64,000 nt of DNA from Dendrocalamus latiflorus (taxonomy: Eukaryota > Streptophyta > Magnoliopsida > Poales > Poaceae), in NCBI GenBank assembly GCA_017311315.1, contig CM029654.1, forward strand, positions 21,907,879 through 21,971,878. The letters run 5' to 3'. Below, one piece after another: positions 36,270 to 49,655 of the stretch (positions are counted from its first letter, which is position 1; every line of letters begins with the position of its first letter). Below the pieces are notes generated by a model. That model had not been told where the DNA came from. It searched no databases and was given only the letters and a program-made list of their open reading frames with translations. The translations under genes were made by a program, and so were the position numbers.

Positions 36270-39200
36270 CTAGGCATAGTATCGTCGTAACTTGTCCGCG
36301 TTCCACGTGTGGCGGAGAGTCTGTCCCTCGAGCGTGGCGAGGCGGTATGCTCCCTTCTGCAATGCCTCCGTCACGATGAATGGACCTTCCCACTTGGACT
36401 CCAGCTTGCCGACGGTCTCCGCATGGAGCGCCGTTCTGAGGACGAGATCTCCAGGCTTGAACCCTCGCGGGTATATGGACCGATCCCGGGTACGCACTGT
36501 CTGCCGCGCGTACTTTTCAACGTGCTGAGCTGCACTTGCTCGCGCCCCGTCGAGGAGATCCAAGGATACGCGGCGCTCCTCGTCCGGCATTTGGACGAGG
36601 ACCCTCCGCGAACCAGCCTTGATTTCCTCGGACGTCACTGCTTCAGCGCCGAAAAGGAGCTTGGAAGGCGTGAACCCCGTTGGACGTGTTACCGTTGTGC
36701 GAAGAGACCAGAGGACGCTGTGAAGCTCACTCGGCCACTTGCCCTTCGGACACCCGACCAAGCGCTTTTTGATGGCGGTGGAAATGGCACCATTTGCCCT
36801 CTCGACCGCTCCGTTGGACTGGGGGTGCCCAACTGAGGCGAACCGAAGCGTGATCCCCATGCCTTCGCAGAATTCTTTGAAGAGGGTGGCGTCGAACTGC
36901 AGGCCGTTGTCCGCGGTGAGGTCCCTAGGCACGCCGAAGCGACATATGATGTTTTGCCAGAGGAAACGCTGCATGGCCGCCGAGTTTATTTTGGCCAGGG
37001 CCATTGCCTCCGGCCATCTGGAAAAATATTCCAGCGCGACTACCACAAATCCCAGGTCTCCTGGGGCTCGTGGAAGTGGTCCTACTATGTCAATACCCCA
37101 GCGCGCCAGCGGCCACACCGGGGGAATGGGGTTGAGGGACGTCGGGGGTCTGCAGATGATCCGTGCCATCCACTGGCACCCCTGACACCGACGCACGAGG
37201 TCCTGGGCGTCGGTGATGGCAGTCGACCAGTAGAAACGCTGTCTGAACGCCTTGCCGACCAATGACCTCGGTGCCAGATGAGACCCGCACATACCCGCGT
37301 GGATCTCCACAAGGAGGTTCTTCCCTTCTTGGCCCGATAGGCAGCGCAGGAGCGGTGCGCAGACCCCCTTCTTGTAGAGTATCCCTTCGAACACCTGGAA
37401 GGACCTGGCGCGGTGTTGCAGCCGCCGGAGTTCTGTGGGGTTCTCCGGCTCGGCGATGCCCTGCAGAAAGTTGAAGATGGGCTCGCGCCAGTCGCCCTGC
37501 TGGACGATGTGGTGAACGAGGGCCGCGTCCCGGTTGTCCTGCGCGATGGCCGCCTGCGATAGTACTTCATAGAATGCCCCATCAGGAGGCGGCAGTTGTT
37601 GGCTGACCGCCTTTGCGAGGGCGTCGGCTTGCTTATTTTCTGCGCGAGGGATGGCCTTGACCGTGATGCCCAAAAAGTGCCTTTCCCTAGCCCTAACCGC
37701 GGCGAGGTACTTGGCCAGCTCAGGGTCCTTGGCTTGATAGGACTTGTCGACGTGGCCTGCCACCAAACGTGAGTCTGTGCGGACGAGCACCCGTTGCGCG
37801 CCGACTGCCTTGAGCTTTGCCAGGCCGAAGAGCAGCGCCTCGTATTCAGCTGTGTTGTTGGTAGCTGGAAAGGCAAGGCGCGCCGAGTAAAGCAGGCGCT
37901 GCCCCTCGGGCGTGACGATCACCGCGCCTACGCCCGCGCCCGCGAAGCCGTAGGCTCCGTCGATGGTGAGTGTCCAAGCCTGGTCGTTATGCTGCTGGGC
38001 CGGCCGCGCCGACGGAGTCCATTCCGTCAGGAAGTCGGCGAGAACTTGAGACTTGATTGCCGTCCTTGAGGCATATGTCAGGGAGAACGGGGCGAGCTCG
38101 GCGGCCCACTTGCCAATGCGCCCTGTGGATTCCTTGTTGTGCAGCATCTCCGCCAGTGGGAATGAGTAAGGCACTGTGATCGGATGGGCCAAAAAATAGT
38201 GCCGGAGCTTCCTGGAGGCCATGACCAACGCATAAGCAAGCTTTTCAAGCTCTGTATATCTCGTCTTGGTGCCTTGGAGGGCTTCCGAGACGAAGTATAC
38301 AGGCCGTTGCACGACACCTTCCTCTAGAACGAGGATGGCACTGACCGCTGTAGCTGACGCGGCCAGATAGAGCAAGAGGGGAGCCTCTGGTGCTGGGGCA
38401 ACCAGAGTGGGGAGACTCGCCAGGTGTTTCTTGAGCTCGTTGAAGGCCTCCGCACAGTCGCCATCCCAGCGAAATCCGTCACACCCGCGAAGGGTCTTAA
38501 AAAATGGCAGACCCCGCTCCGCTGCCCTGGATAGGAAGCGGCTCAGGGCTGCCATGCGGGCCGCCAGCCTCTGGACTTCCCTGGTCGTCTTGGGTGGCTC
38601 CATTCCCACGATAGCATTGACCTTATCAGGGTTCGCCTGGATGCCCTGCCTGGACACGAGGAAGCCCAGAAGTTTGCCCGCCTGCACGCCGAAGACGCAC
38701 TTGTCGGGGTTGAGCTTGATGCCGGCCTTCCTGAGGTTATCGAAGGTCTCCTGGAGGTCCCGGCCATGCGAGACGAGCTGCCGGGTTTTGACTACCACAT
38801 CATCGACGTAGGCTTCGACATTCCTCCCGAGCTGGGCGGCCAGGGCAATGGCGACGAGGCGGGTAAAGGTAGCACCTGCGTTCTTCAAGCCAAAGGGCAT
38901 CCTGATGAAGCAGAAGGTGCCGATTGGTGTGATGAAGCTAGTCTTGCTCTCGTCGTCTTCGGCCATGTACACCTGGTGGTAGCCGGAGTAGGCATCCAAG
39001 AAACTCATTAGCTCGCACCCCGCGGTGGCGTCAACCAGTTGATCGATGCGCGGCAATGGGTAATTGTCCTTTGGGCACGCCTTGTTGAGTGCCGTAAAGT
39101 CGATGCACATGCGCCAGGCCCCCACTAGCCTTCTTGACCAATACTGGGTTGGCGAGCCACTCTGGGTGGTGGACTTCGCGGATGACCCCGGCCCGAAGGA

Positions 39201-41477
39201 GCTTTGCCACCTCCACCTTGGCCGCCTGCTGCCGATCCATGGACATGCGGCGAAGCTTTTGCTTGACCGGCTTGGCGTCGGGGCGGACCGCCAAGCGGTG
39301 CTCGATTACTGCGCGGTCTACTCCCTTGATATCCTCCGGTGACCATGCGAAGATGTCGGCGTTGTTTCGGAGCACTTGGAGTAAATCTTGCTCGACCTCC
39401 GGGGGAGCCCCTCACCAATGGACACAAACTGCCCCTCCGCCTGGAGCGGCACCCTTTTGACTCCGCCGTCGGGCCGAGGCTTAGGCGTCCATCCGGGGGC
39501 GGAGGGCGCATCGCCAAGCGTGTCCGATATGGCATGCACCGGGCGATGCGGATCCCGGCTGCCGGCGTCGATGCGCCTGGCTAGGTCTTGATCGCCGAAG
39601 ATGGTGATCACGCCCTCCAGGCCTGGGAGCTTCATACATAAGAAGGCGTGGTGCGGGACCGCCTCGAAGGAGTTGATGGCGGGCCATCCCAAAATGACGT
39701 TGTAGGGGAGTGCGATGTCCACAACGTCGAAGACGACCTGATGGGTCCGGATGTTATTCTCCTGGCGGAGCGTGACCGGGAGGGACACCTGCCCTATGGC
39801 CTGTAGCGGTTGACCTCCGACGCCCTGAAGCGGAGCCCCTGCCTGCTCCAGGCGACTTCGGTGGGTTCCCATACGATCGAGGGCCCCTACGAACAGAATG
39901 TTCGCGGAGCTCCCCCCGTCGACAAGGATGCGCCGGACGTCGCAACCTGCAATGTGGGCCTGGATGACCAAAGGATCTTGATGGGGGAACTCCACGCCCC
40001 TAGCATCATTGGCGGTGAAGGTGATGTTGCGGGATGGTAGCCATGATGGCGGCTGCTCCCAGGGGACCCCTGGTAAGGAGCCGCCGGTGATGACATTGAC
40101 GGTGCGGCACCGTGCGTCTCCCCCGGCCGAGGCTCGCGGGGGGCTGCCCTTCGGATGCTGCTCCAGGACTTCGGCAGGGAGCCGAAGGGGTGAGTCCCAA
40201 GATTCGGCCATCACGTGACGCAACTCCATGACTGCGGTGCACGCCTTCGTATAGTGATCACCATAGCCGTGCACCTCGCACCACTTGCCATAATCTAGTT
40301 GCTCTTGCTCCGCTCGGGGTCGCTCCGCGCGGCCGAGCTCGCCTTCGCGTCCTCGGGGGGGGGGGGGGGGGGATTCTCGATGCCGATGGTATGGCGGGCC
40401 TTTTGTGATCTGCGCTGGTGACGCCGGGGCTTGCGTCTGCTCCTTGGAGAGCCCTCCTGCTCCCCAGTGCCGTTGCTCCCGGGGGGGGTCCTCCCGGGGC
40501 TGTCGGTGCGGGCCTGCTTCGGGGGGTCGTCGCCCGTCCCCTCGTCGTGTGTCGAGCGCGTCGCTTGAGCAAGGTCGAGGGCGGAAGCGTTGCATCTCCG
40601 CGCATCTTCCTCAGCCCGCGCATACTCCTCCATCTTGTCGAAGAGCTCGGCGACTGTCTTGATAGGCTTCCGTGCGCTGTACTCGGCCATCGGGCCCGGG
40701 AGAAGGCCCTGTATGGCCGCATTGACAACGGTGGTCTCATTGACGTCTTTGACTTGACAACGTATCTTCGCGAAGCGTTTGAAGTAGTCCCGGAGCTTCT
40801 CCGAAGGTTTTTGCTTCACCGCGAAGAGCTGGTCCGCGTCGACCCGCTCGACATAGTTTCCTTGAAAGTTGTTGTGAAGGCGGTCGCGGATCTGCTCCCA
40901 CGCGTAAATGGAGTTCGGCTCTATGGTAAAGAACCACGAGAGCGCCACTCCTTGCAACGCGAGGGGGAGTCCTTTCGCCTTTGTGGTGTCATCTCCGCCC
41001 GCGGCCTCGATCGCGGTTTCGTACACGCGTACGAACTCGCGAGGGTCCGTGTCGCCTTTGTAGGGCTCGATGACACTGGGGAATTTGAAGTCTTCGGGCC
41101 ACGCCGCTTGCTGTAGCCCTGCCGAAAGCAGGGACTCCGGATCGACGCGGTGTAGCGGGACGCGGCTGGATGTGGGGGCGTCGCGGCTGTCCGCCCTTTC
41201 CGACGTGGGCTCTGGAGTGGCCGCCGATGCGGCCTGTTGGCCCCGAGCCTCTTGTATGCCTCAGACAGCCCCGCGAAGAAGTGCCGGGGTTGGCCGTCGC
41301 AGTGCCGATGACGGGGTCGGTCGTCGCAGCGCGAGCGTCGACGTCCTCGGCCACCACGCCTGCGTCGCCACCCGCGCCCGCAACAGCCGTTGTCGAAGCC
41401 CTGGTACTCATGCGACGCTTCGACCCGGCCGCCTTCTTTCCCTTCGCCGCCGCTGACGAAGCTTTTTTCGGTGCCAT
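36270..41477 (-). pseudogene. element B gag-pol polyprotein, frameshifted
   Basis: Starts at ATG 41477 (MAPKKASSAAAKGKKAAG), 51 nt from the 5' LTR. Gag core in another frame at 41026-40295 (ALSWFFTIEPNSIYAWEQIR). Protease at 40595-39318 (RRILVDGGSSANI). RT from about 39340 (FAWSPEDIKGVDR) into 39125-36270 with MCIDFTALNKACPKDNYPLP and the active site YVDDVVVKT. An RNase H, then an archaeal-type RNase H (TIDGAYGFAGAGVGAVI, NNTAEYEALL, RTDSRLVAGH), then integrase with CQGCQW, WGIDIVGPLPRAPGD, TADNGLQF and NGAVERANG. Frame breaks: near 41270 in gag, at the 18-base G-run (C on the element strand) at 40355-40372, at a C-run near 39404, and at a G-run near 39120. The 951-codon pol frame from 39125 to the stop at 36270 is intact. 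Confidence 0.9.
40355..40372. repeat. 18-base G/C homopolymer inside element B gag-pol
   Basis: An unbroken G-run (C-run on the coding strand, encoding proline) across which the gag frame changes relative to the protease frame. Length is likely unstable in vivo and in sequencing. Confidence 0.8.
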
Positions 41478-41509
41478 CCTTCTTCAGATTTCAGGCTTGC
41501 TCCTGTCCT

Positions 41510-41527
41510 CCCCACGGACGGCACCAA
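41510..41527 (-). other. element B primer-binding site
   Basis: Element strand reads TTGGTGCCGTCCGTGGG one base inside the 5' LTR, the type of PBS seen in many Tat elements. The tRNA is not identified here. Confidence 0.6.
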
Positions 41528-41528
41528 C

Positions 41529-41761
41529 TGTTGTGGTTACAGACCAAACAGAGAGAGAGATGGTAGTGGAGAGTGAGTAATGGCTTGGGTCTTCCCCATG
41601 GCCTGCCTTCCGTATATATACATGGGGAGTGCTTTTACAATTATACCCTTACACTTGAGTATCCCCTCCAGGGGCGCTTATGTCATTGCACATGGCCTAT
41701 TCTGGACCTTATAACCTTCTACCAGGCCTGCTGGGCTTAGGTGGGGGCCACCCCTACAACA
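41529..41761 (-). repeat. element B 5' LTR
   Basis: 233 bp. On the element strand a TGTATATATACGG TATA box lies near 41611-41622. Followed by TSD AACAG. Confidence 0.93.
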
Positions 41762-41766
41762 AACAG

Positions 41767-42883
41767 TATGGTCGACGATCGGTATTACCAGCTCTGCGTG
41801 AGCAGTCCAACTTGCTTGTGGTACTATCGGCTCTGTGTGAACGGTACTACTGAAGTTGCGGCATGACTGCTTGTGTAGCGGTACATTTTTTTCTAGAGAG
41901 TTACATGTTGGAAGGTTTTCTCCACCCTGAAAAAATGGTAGTTCTGTTTGTGTGAAGCAGTACTACCGCTGTGCGGTAATATCAAAAATTGTGTGGCGGT
42001 ACTACCGATCCAGTCTGTAACGACTAGTTTTCCGACCATTACAGAGGGGAGCGGTAGTACCAGCACTTTGTCTGCGGTACTACCGATTTCCCTGATTCCT
42101 GTCCCCAATGGCTAGTTTCAAGGTGTGGGGTATAAATACTTCCTTGTGGCTGGTTGGGGTAAGATTTTTGGCACTCTATTTTACTATCTTGAGCAAGTGT
42201 GAAGTTCTCCTCTTAATTGTGTATATGTTACACCTTGTGAGCAAAGAGAAGGGCTTTAGATTGCATATGTTGCATCTAGAGGTAGATTTTATATCCACTT
42301 GAACTTGTGTATTCGTTGTACATGGTGAGAATCAAGCAAGGGGTTTGACTTATTACTCTTAGAGGTTGCCGACTCCTAGATAATGTTTGAGGCGTTGTAC
42401 GTGCTGATCTTTTCAAAGAAGATTGTAAGAAGACTTGGTAAGTTGTGAAGGATAGAGCTTACCTACCCGGAGTGGGAAAGAGCTACCACTAGTGAAATTG
42501 AGGTGTTAGCTTAATTCATAGAGCTAGTCTAATTCATTTGGGCTTATCTCAACGTGAACTAAGGGAGACCAGAAAGTCTCTGAACACTACGGTAAAAAGG
42601 AACCATGTCTTTGTGGTTTATTTTCTTGTGCTCAATTACATTCAAACAATTTACATTTATAGAATTAAATTGATTGCTTGTCATCTTAGAATTACAAACC
42701 TTGACATAGACTTAGATTGTTAGTGCACTTAGGTGAAACTAGTTGATTTAGGATTTATTTGTGCTAAACCAAATTGGTTTACACTTCTGCATTATAAACT
42801 TGGTTTTAGCAAAATAATTTATAGAAGAGAAATTTTGAAAACAACATATTCACCCCTCTCTAGTTGGCCTTCTCGATCTTACA
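41767..42883 (+). repeat. element A left LTR, second part
   Basis: Continues the LTR after element B and its TSD. It matches 49175-49655 and 62660-63037. Ends CTTACA at 42883, two bases before the PBS. Confidence 0.85.
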
Positions 42884-42885
42884 AA

Positions 42886-42900
42886 TGGTATTAAAGTTTG
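42886..42900 (+). other. element A primer-binding site (decayed tRNA-iMet type)
   Basis: TGGTATTAAAGTTTG, recognisable as a worn TGGTATCAGAGCTTG, two bases after the LTR end. Confidence 0.7.
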
Positions 42901-43129
42901 ATCTCTCAATTATTAGGCTTCACCCCTAAAGAGTTAAAAGATAGCGAATAGTAATATAGTGCACCTAGATGAACCACCTCTATTTGGTGGCACGAATTTT
43001 GACAATTGAAAATTTTGCATTATATGTTATTTTAATGTCAGGAGTCCTAAAATTTGGTGGTTGTAGATATGGGTTTTTCTCCTCCATTTGATTCTCTTGC
43101 TCCAATAATTGAGAAAGAGAAATGATCAC

Positions 43130-44332
43130 CTATTGACGCTTAAGCAACTAACGCTCTATTTAGTGCTTTGAGTTTAGAGGTCTTGTCATCAATACAATAT
43201 GCAATCTTGAGAGCGCTCATGAGATGCGAACTAAAATTCAAAATGATTATGAAATGTCCACCTCAACCAATGAGGATTGCATACAAGAGTATATCTCAGG
43301 AGAAGAATTCTCAATCTCTAGCTCCGACAATGAAGAATCCACAAGCCCCTCCACATCAACTCATTGCTTTATGGCTAAAGGTAATAAAAAGGTAAACAAT
43401 GATAATGATGAACCTCATATGATGAGTTGACAGATATGTTAGAAGAGTTTAATGAATATCTTGGGAAGGAAAAGGCTAAGTATAATATTTGGAAGAATGA
43501 GCATGTATCTCTTTAAAATGACTATAATAAGCTAAAAAGAGAACATGAAATTCTCCTTCTCAAAAAATATTCTAAGCCTAAGGTGGAGAAAGGCATTGCT
43601 TAGAATTTACTAGATGATATGCCATGTGTAGCTCCTAATTCTTGCATTTCATATAAGGTTACCATATCCACCTCTTGTGATGATTTGCTAGATATGCCTT
43701 GTTGCTCAAAAATAGATGCTTTTACTTCCTCTATACTTGTTGAGACTAACCTTATAGTGAAAAACAAAGAGCTCAAGGACCAAGTCACAAGATTAAATCA
43801 TGACTTAGAGAAGTGTTATAAAGGGAATGCCTCTCTTGACAAACTTTTGAGTAATCAAAGAAAATCAAATAATAAGAGAGGTATTGGTTTCATCTCTAAG
43901 AAGGAGAATAGCAAGATAAGGCACAACGCAAGTCACACGAAGAAATATATCAAGTGCTATAGATGTAACAAGAATGGTCACTTTGTCTCTAAGTGCCCCA
44001 ATGAGGTAGATGACAAGACAAAGTCGTCAAAGAAGAGGCAAACCGGCAATGAGTAAGATAAGAAGACAAGAATGAGTAGCAAATGCCAAAGTTGCTACAA
44101 TTACCAGAAAAAGGGATATTTTAGTAAGGATTGTCCTAAAGGTATCATTCCTAAGCCATATCTTCATAATGAACATTTTTTGCTTAGAAAGTATAGAAAT
44201 AGCAATGTGTTTACTAAGAATATTAATTCACAAAATTTTAATGTTAGGGCCATTTGGGTGCCCAAATCTATTATGACTAACATTCATGGATCCAACCAAG
44301 TTTTGGGTACCAAAATACGCATAATTGCTTAA
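43130..44332 (+). pseudogene. element A gag remnant with two CCHC zinc knuckles
   Basis: Reading frame pieces at 43224-43430 (SGEEFSISSSDNEE, HCFMAKGNKK), 43619-44056 and 44072-44332, broken by stops and frameshifts. A coiled-coil stretch (KDQVTRLNHDLEKC) comes before knuckle 1, CYRCNKNGHFVSKCP, at about 43957-44001. A spaced second knuckle, CQSCYNYQKKGYFSKDC, is at about 44087-44137. The tail has the WVPK motif seen at the gag end of grass copia elements. No pol follows. Gag would form the particle and bind RNA; here it is dead. Confidence 0.8.
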
Positions 44333-47300
44333 TAGGTACTTAGAGAGGCATTGGAGGTATGATTCATTCATGAAGAGGTGAATTCCGCCATGTGCAAAAT
44401 AGGAGCCAAGTTTAAGGACGATCTTGCCACATCATGAACCAGTGCCATCTCAGTAATAAGTACTTACATTGTAATATGTAGCCCTTGCCTTGTGTAGGTT
44501 ATTTTATACGAAAATCTTGTAAAAAGGGTGTTCTTACTGTTGTTTTAAATTTTCATTATCATAATCATGAGTAAGATGGAAGTGACACATTAAGAGAAGT
44601 GCTAAGTCATATTCATGCATATAACATCCCTATATGTCCCAAATTAATAAAGTGCTAGTATTGATTTTCAAAATTGAGCTATTTAGCCAAAAGTAAAAGA
44701 CATGAAATTGTTTGTATATCTTTGAAAAACTAGTTGAAAAATATATACAAATACATTTCAAAGGTTTTTCAAAGGTTTTGGATTTAGAAAAACTTATTTT
44801 AAGTAAAATTGAGTTTCTAACTCAAAACTAGAAATCTATTATCTTGTTTTGACTTTAAACTCAAAATTTGGCCAAAATCTATTCTAAAAGGATTTTGAAA
44901 AGGTATTCAATATCAAAATCCTAGAGTTTGGCTATTTTAAACATTATTGGTATTCAAAAGTTTTCCAAAAAGCCAACCAATCAAAAGTTATTTGATTTTG
45001 AAACTCATCCAAAATCTTAAGTTGATCTAAGTGGTCATAATCTTGCACTTAAAGTGTGTTTTGCCATCTGATCCAAAATTATTGACATATATTGGCTTAT
45101 TTACAACTTATACAAAAAATTGGATGCTTTAAAATACCCTCGCTTACTCATTTTTGCAATCTTGAAGATTTCATTGAAAATAAGTTTGTTTTTGAAAAAT
45201 AAAAGCCTAATTCGTTAAAAGTCTTTTGAATATAGATTTCAATCTTAGCATCTAGTTGAAAATGATCCACAAGTGGTTTATGTTCCTTTGTGAAAAACTT
45301 TAGAGCAAGTTACAACACTATATCTTTTCTCTCCTCAAAATTTCAATTCTTGGCATGCTTTCAGTTGAAATCTGTTACAACCACAGTTTGCAAGCGGTAC
45401 TACCGCAGAGCGGTATGACCATATTTTGAACGGTGGTATGACCGTATCTAGGAAAATGGCCGATTTGACCTAAATTTGTTGATGTCCTTTTTCCTTAGCC
45501 ATTCTCTTTGCTCCTAAAAGTCAAGTTGATCCTTTATATCCTTGCTAGCTACCCTCAAGTAATCTCTCAACTTCATGTGCCATTTTGATCATATTGTGAT
45601 GCTTTTATCATAAAAATGGCATTCTCTCTGAAGTGGTAGACTTTTTTTTGATTATCTTTATCTCGGCATAAGTTTCACCTTATCTTTACGAGTGATATCA
45701 TTATTGCCCTTTCAAAGTGATATCAAGTTTCCCTTCTTGCCGAGTAAAATCTTTTCTTAACCAAGCTCTCTCTCTCATATGATATCTCTCCTTTATGGTA
45801 TCTTCTCGAATGATTTCATCCTCCCCTTATAAGTGGTATCTTCCTACAAGTGTTATACCCTTCAAATAATATCAAATGTAAATAATTGAAAATCGCTCAA
45901 GGTTATTTTAAGTGGTGTACAGGTAATCTACAAGTGATATCTCATTTATTCAAGATGAATTTAAATTGGTATTCACAAGTGGGTTTAAGTTCTTCAAGAG
46001 AACATCAAGTGCCCAAAATTGACCTTACAAGATACAAGTTGATCATAAAGTGGCGTCAAGTTTTACAAATAGAATCAATCACACTTGGTGTCATGTATGC
46101 TCTTAAATGGAATCAAGTCTTTACAAATGAATTTAATCATACTTGATATCATTTAAGTTCATCAGTGGTATCAAGTCTCTATAATTGAAATTAGTTATAC
46201 TTGGTATTATTTATTTTTACAAGTGGTATGTTTCACAAGTGATATCTAATATCATTATAAGTGGTATAAATATCAAAGCATGTATGCTTTCATGAAAAAG
46301 GACAAAAGAACCACAATAGGTTAAAAATTACCTATTATGGTGAAAAGAAGAAATCATTTTTCTTGGTTCTAGATGACATAAAGAGAGAAAGTTTAAATAA
46401 AAAAGGAAAAGATACAAAAAGAGAAGAAAAACAAGAAAAAGAGAATCCTTTGTGTGTGTGTGTGGGGGGGGGGGGGTTCTTTGTGAAAAACGTATATAGT
46501 ATCTTGGAATTACTTAAACAAAAGGGGTAAAGTATAAATATTGAAAAAACTATATATGGATCTTGTGAATGAATGTGTTTCATTCTCATTTGCCTTTTGA
46601 AGTTTGGATAAAAAAAATAGTCTACCCTCATGCAAACGAAGTGCATTTTAGCATAACTTTTGAATGGAGACTCCGTTTTCAAAATTCTTGTAGAAATAGT
46701 TTCTTAGGAGTCCAAAGTTTGTTTTTGCAAAATTTTAAAGCATTTCAAATTTATCAGAAAAAGTTATGCCCTTTCCTCACTTTGTTCAACTGCTAAAATT
46801 TTAAAGTTCTGCATGGTTTTAAGCAGATTTGTTATTTTTATGTCTCTAAGTGTGCTTATAATATGAGAAAGTCATAATACTGACTTTTGATCCTCTATTA
46901 TTGATCTATATTGAAAAATCTTACTAGATTTATTAGAATTTTGTGAGTCAGTTCTTTAGCTAGCTTTTGAAGCTCAATTACAACATCAAAATCTGAAAAA
47001 TTTGAAACTTCCGTTAGAAGTAAGATTATTTGAATGCATTTTAAATATTTTTCCTTTCGTTATCTCAAACTTCAAATTGGTCATATGTATCTATTTGTAT
47101 ATTCTTTATGATCAAAATTAAGTTGGATTAATTGTCAACCTCATTCTTTTTTGTCTAGACTCCATTTTGGCTAAATCTTTTTTTATTGGTTTTTGGTGAT
47201 AAATGCCAAAAGGGGGAGAATAGCATTGTTAAAATTAAATTTGACAAAAAGAGGGAGAATTTGCTATATGAGCTATGATTGATGTGTTAAAGGGAGAATA

Positions 47301-47460
47301 GTTTGTCAAAAAGAAAATTAAATTTAACACATTTGGATACTTGTGATTTTACATTCTCTCATACATTTGCTTTGTGACATGCATGAATAGCATAATTTCC
47401 TATTACATGTTCATTTTCATCCAAATGCTATTATTGTTAATGGATTTATTATCCATCACC
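44333..47460. other. element A internal non-coding region
   Basis: AT-rich with no pol-like frame. 45830-46260 has loose CAAGTGGTATC/AAGTGATATC repeats. A (GT)n-G run lies at 46451-46476. Scattered GCGGTACTACCG words near 45395-45420 also occur in the LTR (41940-42090). Confidence 0.6.
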
Positions 47461-47475
47461 AAAAAAGGGAGAGAT
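47461..47475 (+). other. element A polypurine tract
   Basis: AAAAAAGGGAGAGAT directly before the right LTR start TGTAAG. Confidence 0.8.
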
Positions 47476-49655
47476 TGTAAGTTCAAACTCCATTAAGTTG
47501 GTTTTGGTGATAATGATAAATGCAATTGTGAGACTAATATGTTTATTAACTATGATATTGCCTATGTATGCATTCTACATCATATTCTTACATCTTAGCA
47601 CATTCCTCGGATCCAAAATATAGATTGAACTCCACCAAAAGTCTAAAATGAATAGGTGCATATATTTTTATTGTACATTTTTATATGCACACATTTAAGG
47701 AGAGTTTAATCTATGTTTGATGGTTTCATTTAGTACTGATCCATGTTTTCCTTTCAACACATATTAGGATCTATACTTTGAGTATATAAAATTTTTCTAG
47801 TTCATATATATTCATAATTGGTTTAAATTAAGTCAATTGCAATCGGTTTGTCATCTAGTTCATCCATTATGTGTTAATGGATAGATGATTAATGACAACC
47901 GGATGTGTAAGCTTTGCTAGCAATCAATCTCAAATGATAAACACTCACATTCAAATAAGTTAGTTGATTCGAAAACTTATCTTAGAGTATACAATTGCTG
48001 TGTACATGTTGTATACTCGTAAACAATTTTTTATCACATTATTTGTTAAGATTGCCATGAATTACCAAAAAAAGGAAGATTGTAGAATTTAATCCCTCTA
48101 TTATGCGTTAATAGTGTCGTTTTGATAATTAATGGCAACTGATTTATGCACTAACATTTTATATGAGTTGGATGAATATGTTAGGTTTTATAAATGAGGA
48201 TGACTTGGAATTACTTCATGTGTTAAAGATCATCAAGTTAAGATATGAGATGGAAGATTGCTTCATGAGTTAAACGCCATCAAGATGAGAATGTATAATG
48301 AGTTGATGCATGCCCAAGAAAAGATGATTATGAGTTGATCATCGAGTCAAATGAGGGTCCATCATGTGTTGATAGAGTTTAAGTAAAGGATGCATCATGG
48401 GTTGATGCATATCATGACAATGACCCTTGAAAAATGTATGACTAGCTAGGGCTAAGGATGTGTTCATAGTCTTTTACCGGTCTTGGTGTTTAGTTGGAAG
48501 ACCGGATTGCTAGTATAGGTTGCTGCACTATTAAGAGGGGTCATGTCTAGTAGCTTGAGTTTTATCATGTATTGATAGCTCAATCTCTCTTGCTCTAGCT
48601 CTCCGTAGCATGATACTCTTATTTGTCAATATGTTTTACAAATAGCTTAGGAATGGTTGATCCTTGCATGCATATACTATAGCTTGCAAATTTGTTTTAC
48701 AAAATTATTGAGGTATATGCACTTCTTAGGAAAATCAGAACCACCGCAGTGTATCATGCGGTACTAGCGCTGGGTGGAAGTACTGGCATTGGGATCATGG
48801 TACTACTACGTCCGTTGGTGATCAAAGACCTATGTGGTTGAAGACAAATGTGGTCAAAAATCAACATGTCAAAGACTTGAGTGGTTGAAGACTTGTGTGA
48901 TTGAGAATTGATGTGGTCAAAGATCGACGTGGTAGTCGGGGACCTGTGTAGTCAAAGACTGATGTGGTTGAACCGATGTGGTTGAACCAGAGTGGTCGAG
49001 GACCTATGTGATTGAGGATCTACATGGTCGAACCAATGTGGTCAAACTCACATGGTCTAACCATCGCGGTTGAACCGACGTGGTCGGAACCAGCGTGGTC
49101 AAAGACATGCGTTGTTGAAACCAACATGGTCATAGGACTGTGTGGTCGAACTAGACATTGTGATCGAAGAACAGTGTGATCGATGATCGGTAGTACCAGC
49201 TCTGTGTGAGTGGTCCGACCTGTATGCAGTACTATCGACTCTATGTAAGTGCTGCTATTGGAGTTGTGGTACGATCGCTTGTGTAGTGGTATGTTTTCCA
49301 GAAAGTCACCTGTTGGAAGGTTTTCTCCTCCCCGGGAAAATAGTAGTTCCGCATGTGTGGAGTGGTACTACCGTTGTGCCGTAGTATGGAAAACTGTGTG
49401 GTGGTACTATCGATCTAGTTTGTAATAGCTAGATTTCCGACCGTTACAAAGAAGAGTGGTAGTACTGGCACTTCGACTTTGGTACTACCGATTTCCCTGA
49501 TTCCTGTCCCCACGGCTAGTTTCGAGGTGTGGAGTATAAATACTCCCTTGTGGCTATTAGGGTAAGATTTTTGGCACTCTATTTCACTCTCTTGAGCTAG
49601 TGTGAGGTTCTCCTCTCAATTGTTCATGTGTTGCACCTTGTGAGCGAGGAGAAGG
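47476..49655 (+). repeat. element A right LTR, first part
   Basis: Starts TGTAAGTTCAAACTCCATTA directly after the purine tract and runs to the element C insertion point GAAGG. Confidence 0.85.
48826..49190. repeat. degenerate GTGGTCGAAGACC repeat in element A right LTR
   Basis: Counterpart of 29756-30090 with its own changes in unit order and number. Confidence 0.8.

Larger units (their letters stand above)
30100..41761 (-). mobile_element. element B: Tat-type Ty3/gypsy retrotransposon nested in element A left LTR
   Basis: 11,662 bp with 233-bp LTRs (TGTTGTGGTTACAG...CCCCTACAACA) and a perfect 5-bp TSD AACAG (30095-30099, 41762-41766). Orientation minus. Gag-pol lies at 41477-36270, and an antisense gene lies between integrase and the 3' LTR (31558-35081), flanked by two minisatellites. 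The antisense extra gene and the archaeal-type RNase H domain fit the Tat lineage. The two LTRs differ at 2 of 233 sites by eye, so insertion was fairly recent, but gag-pol already has several frameshifts. Confidence 0.93.
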
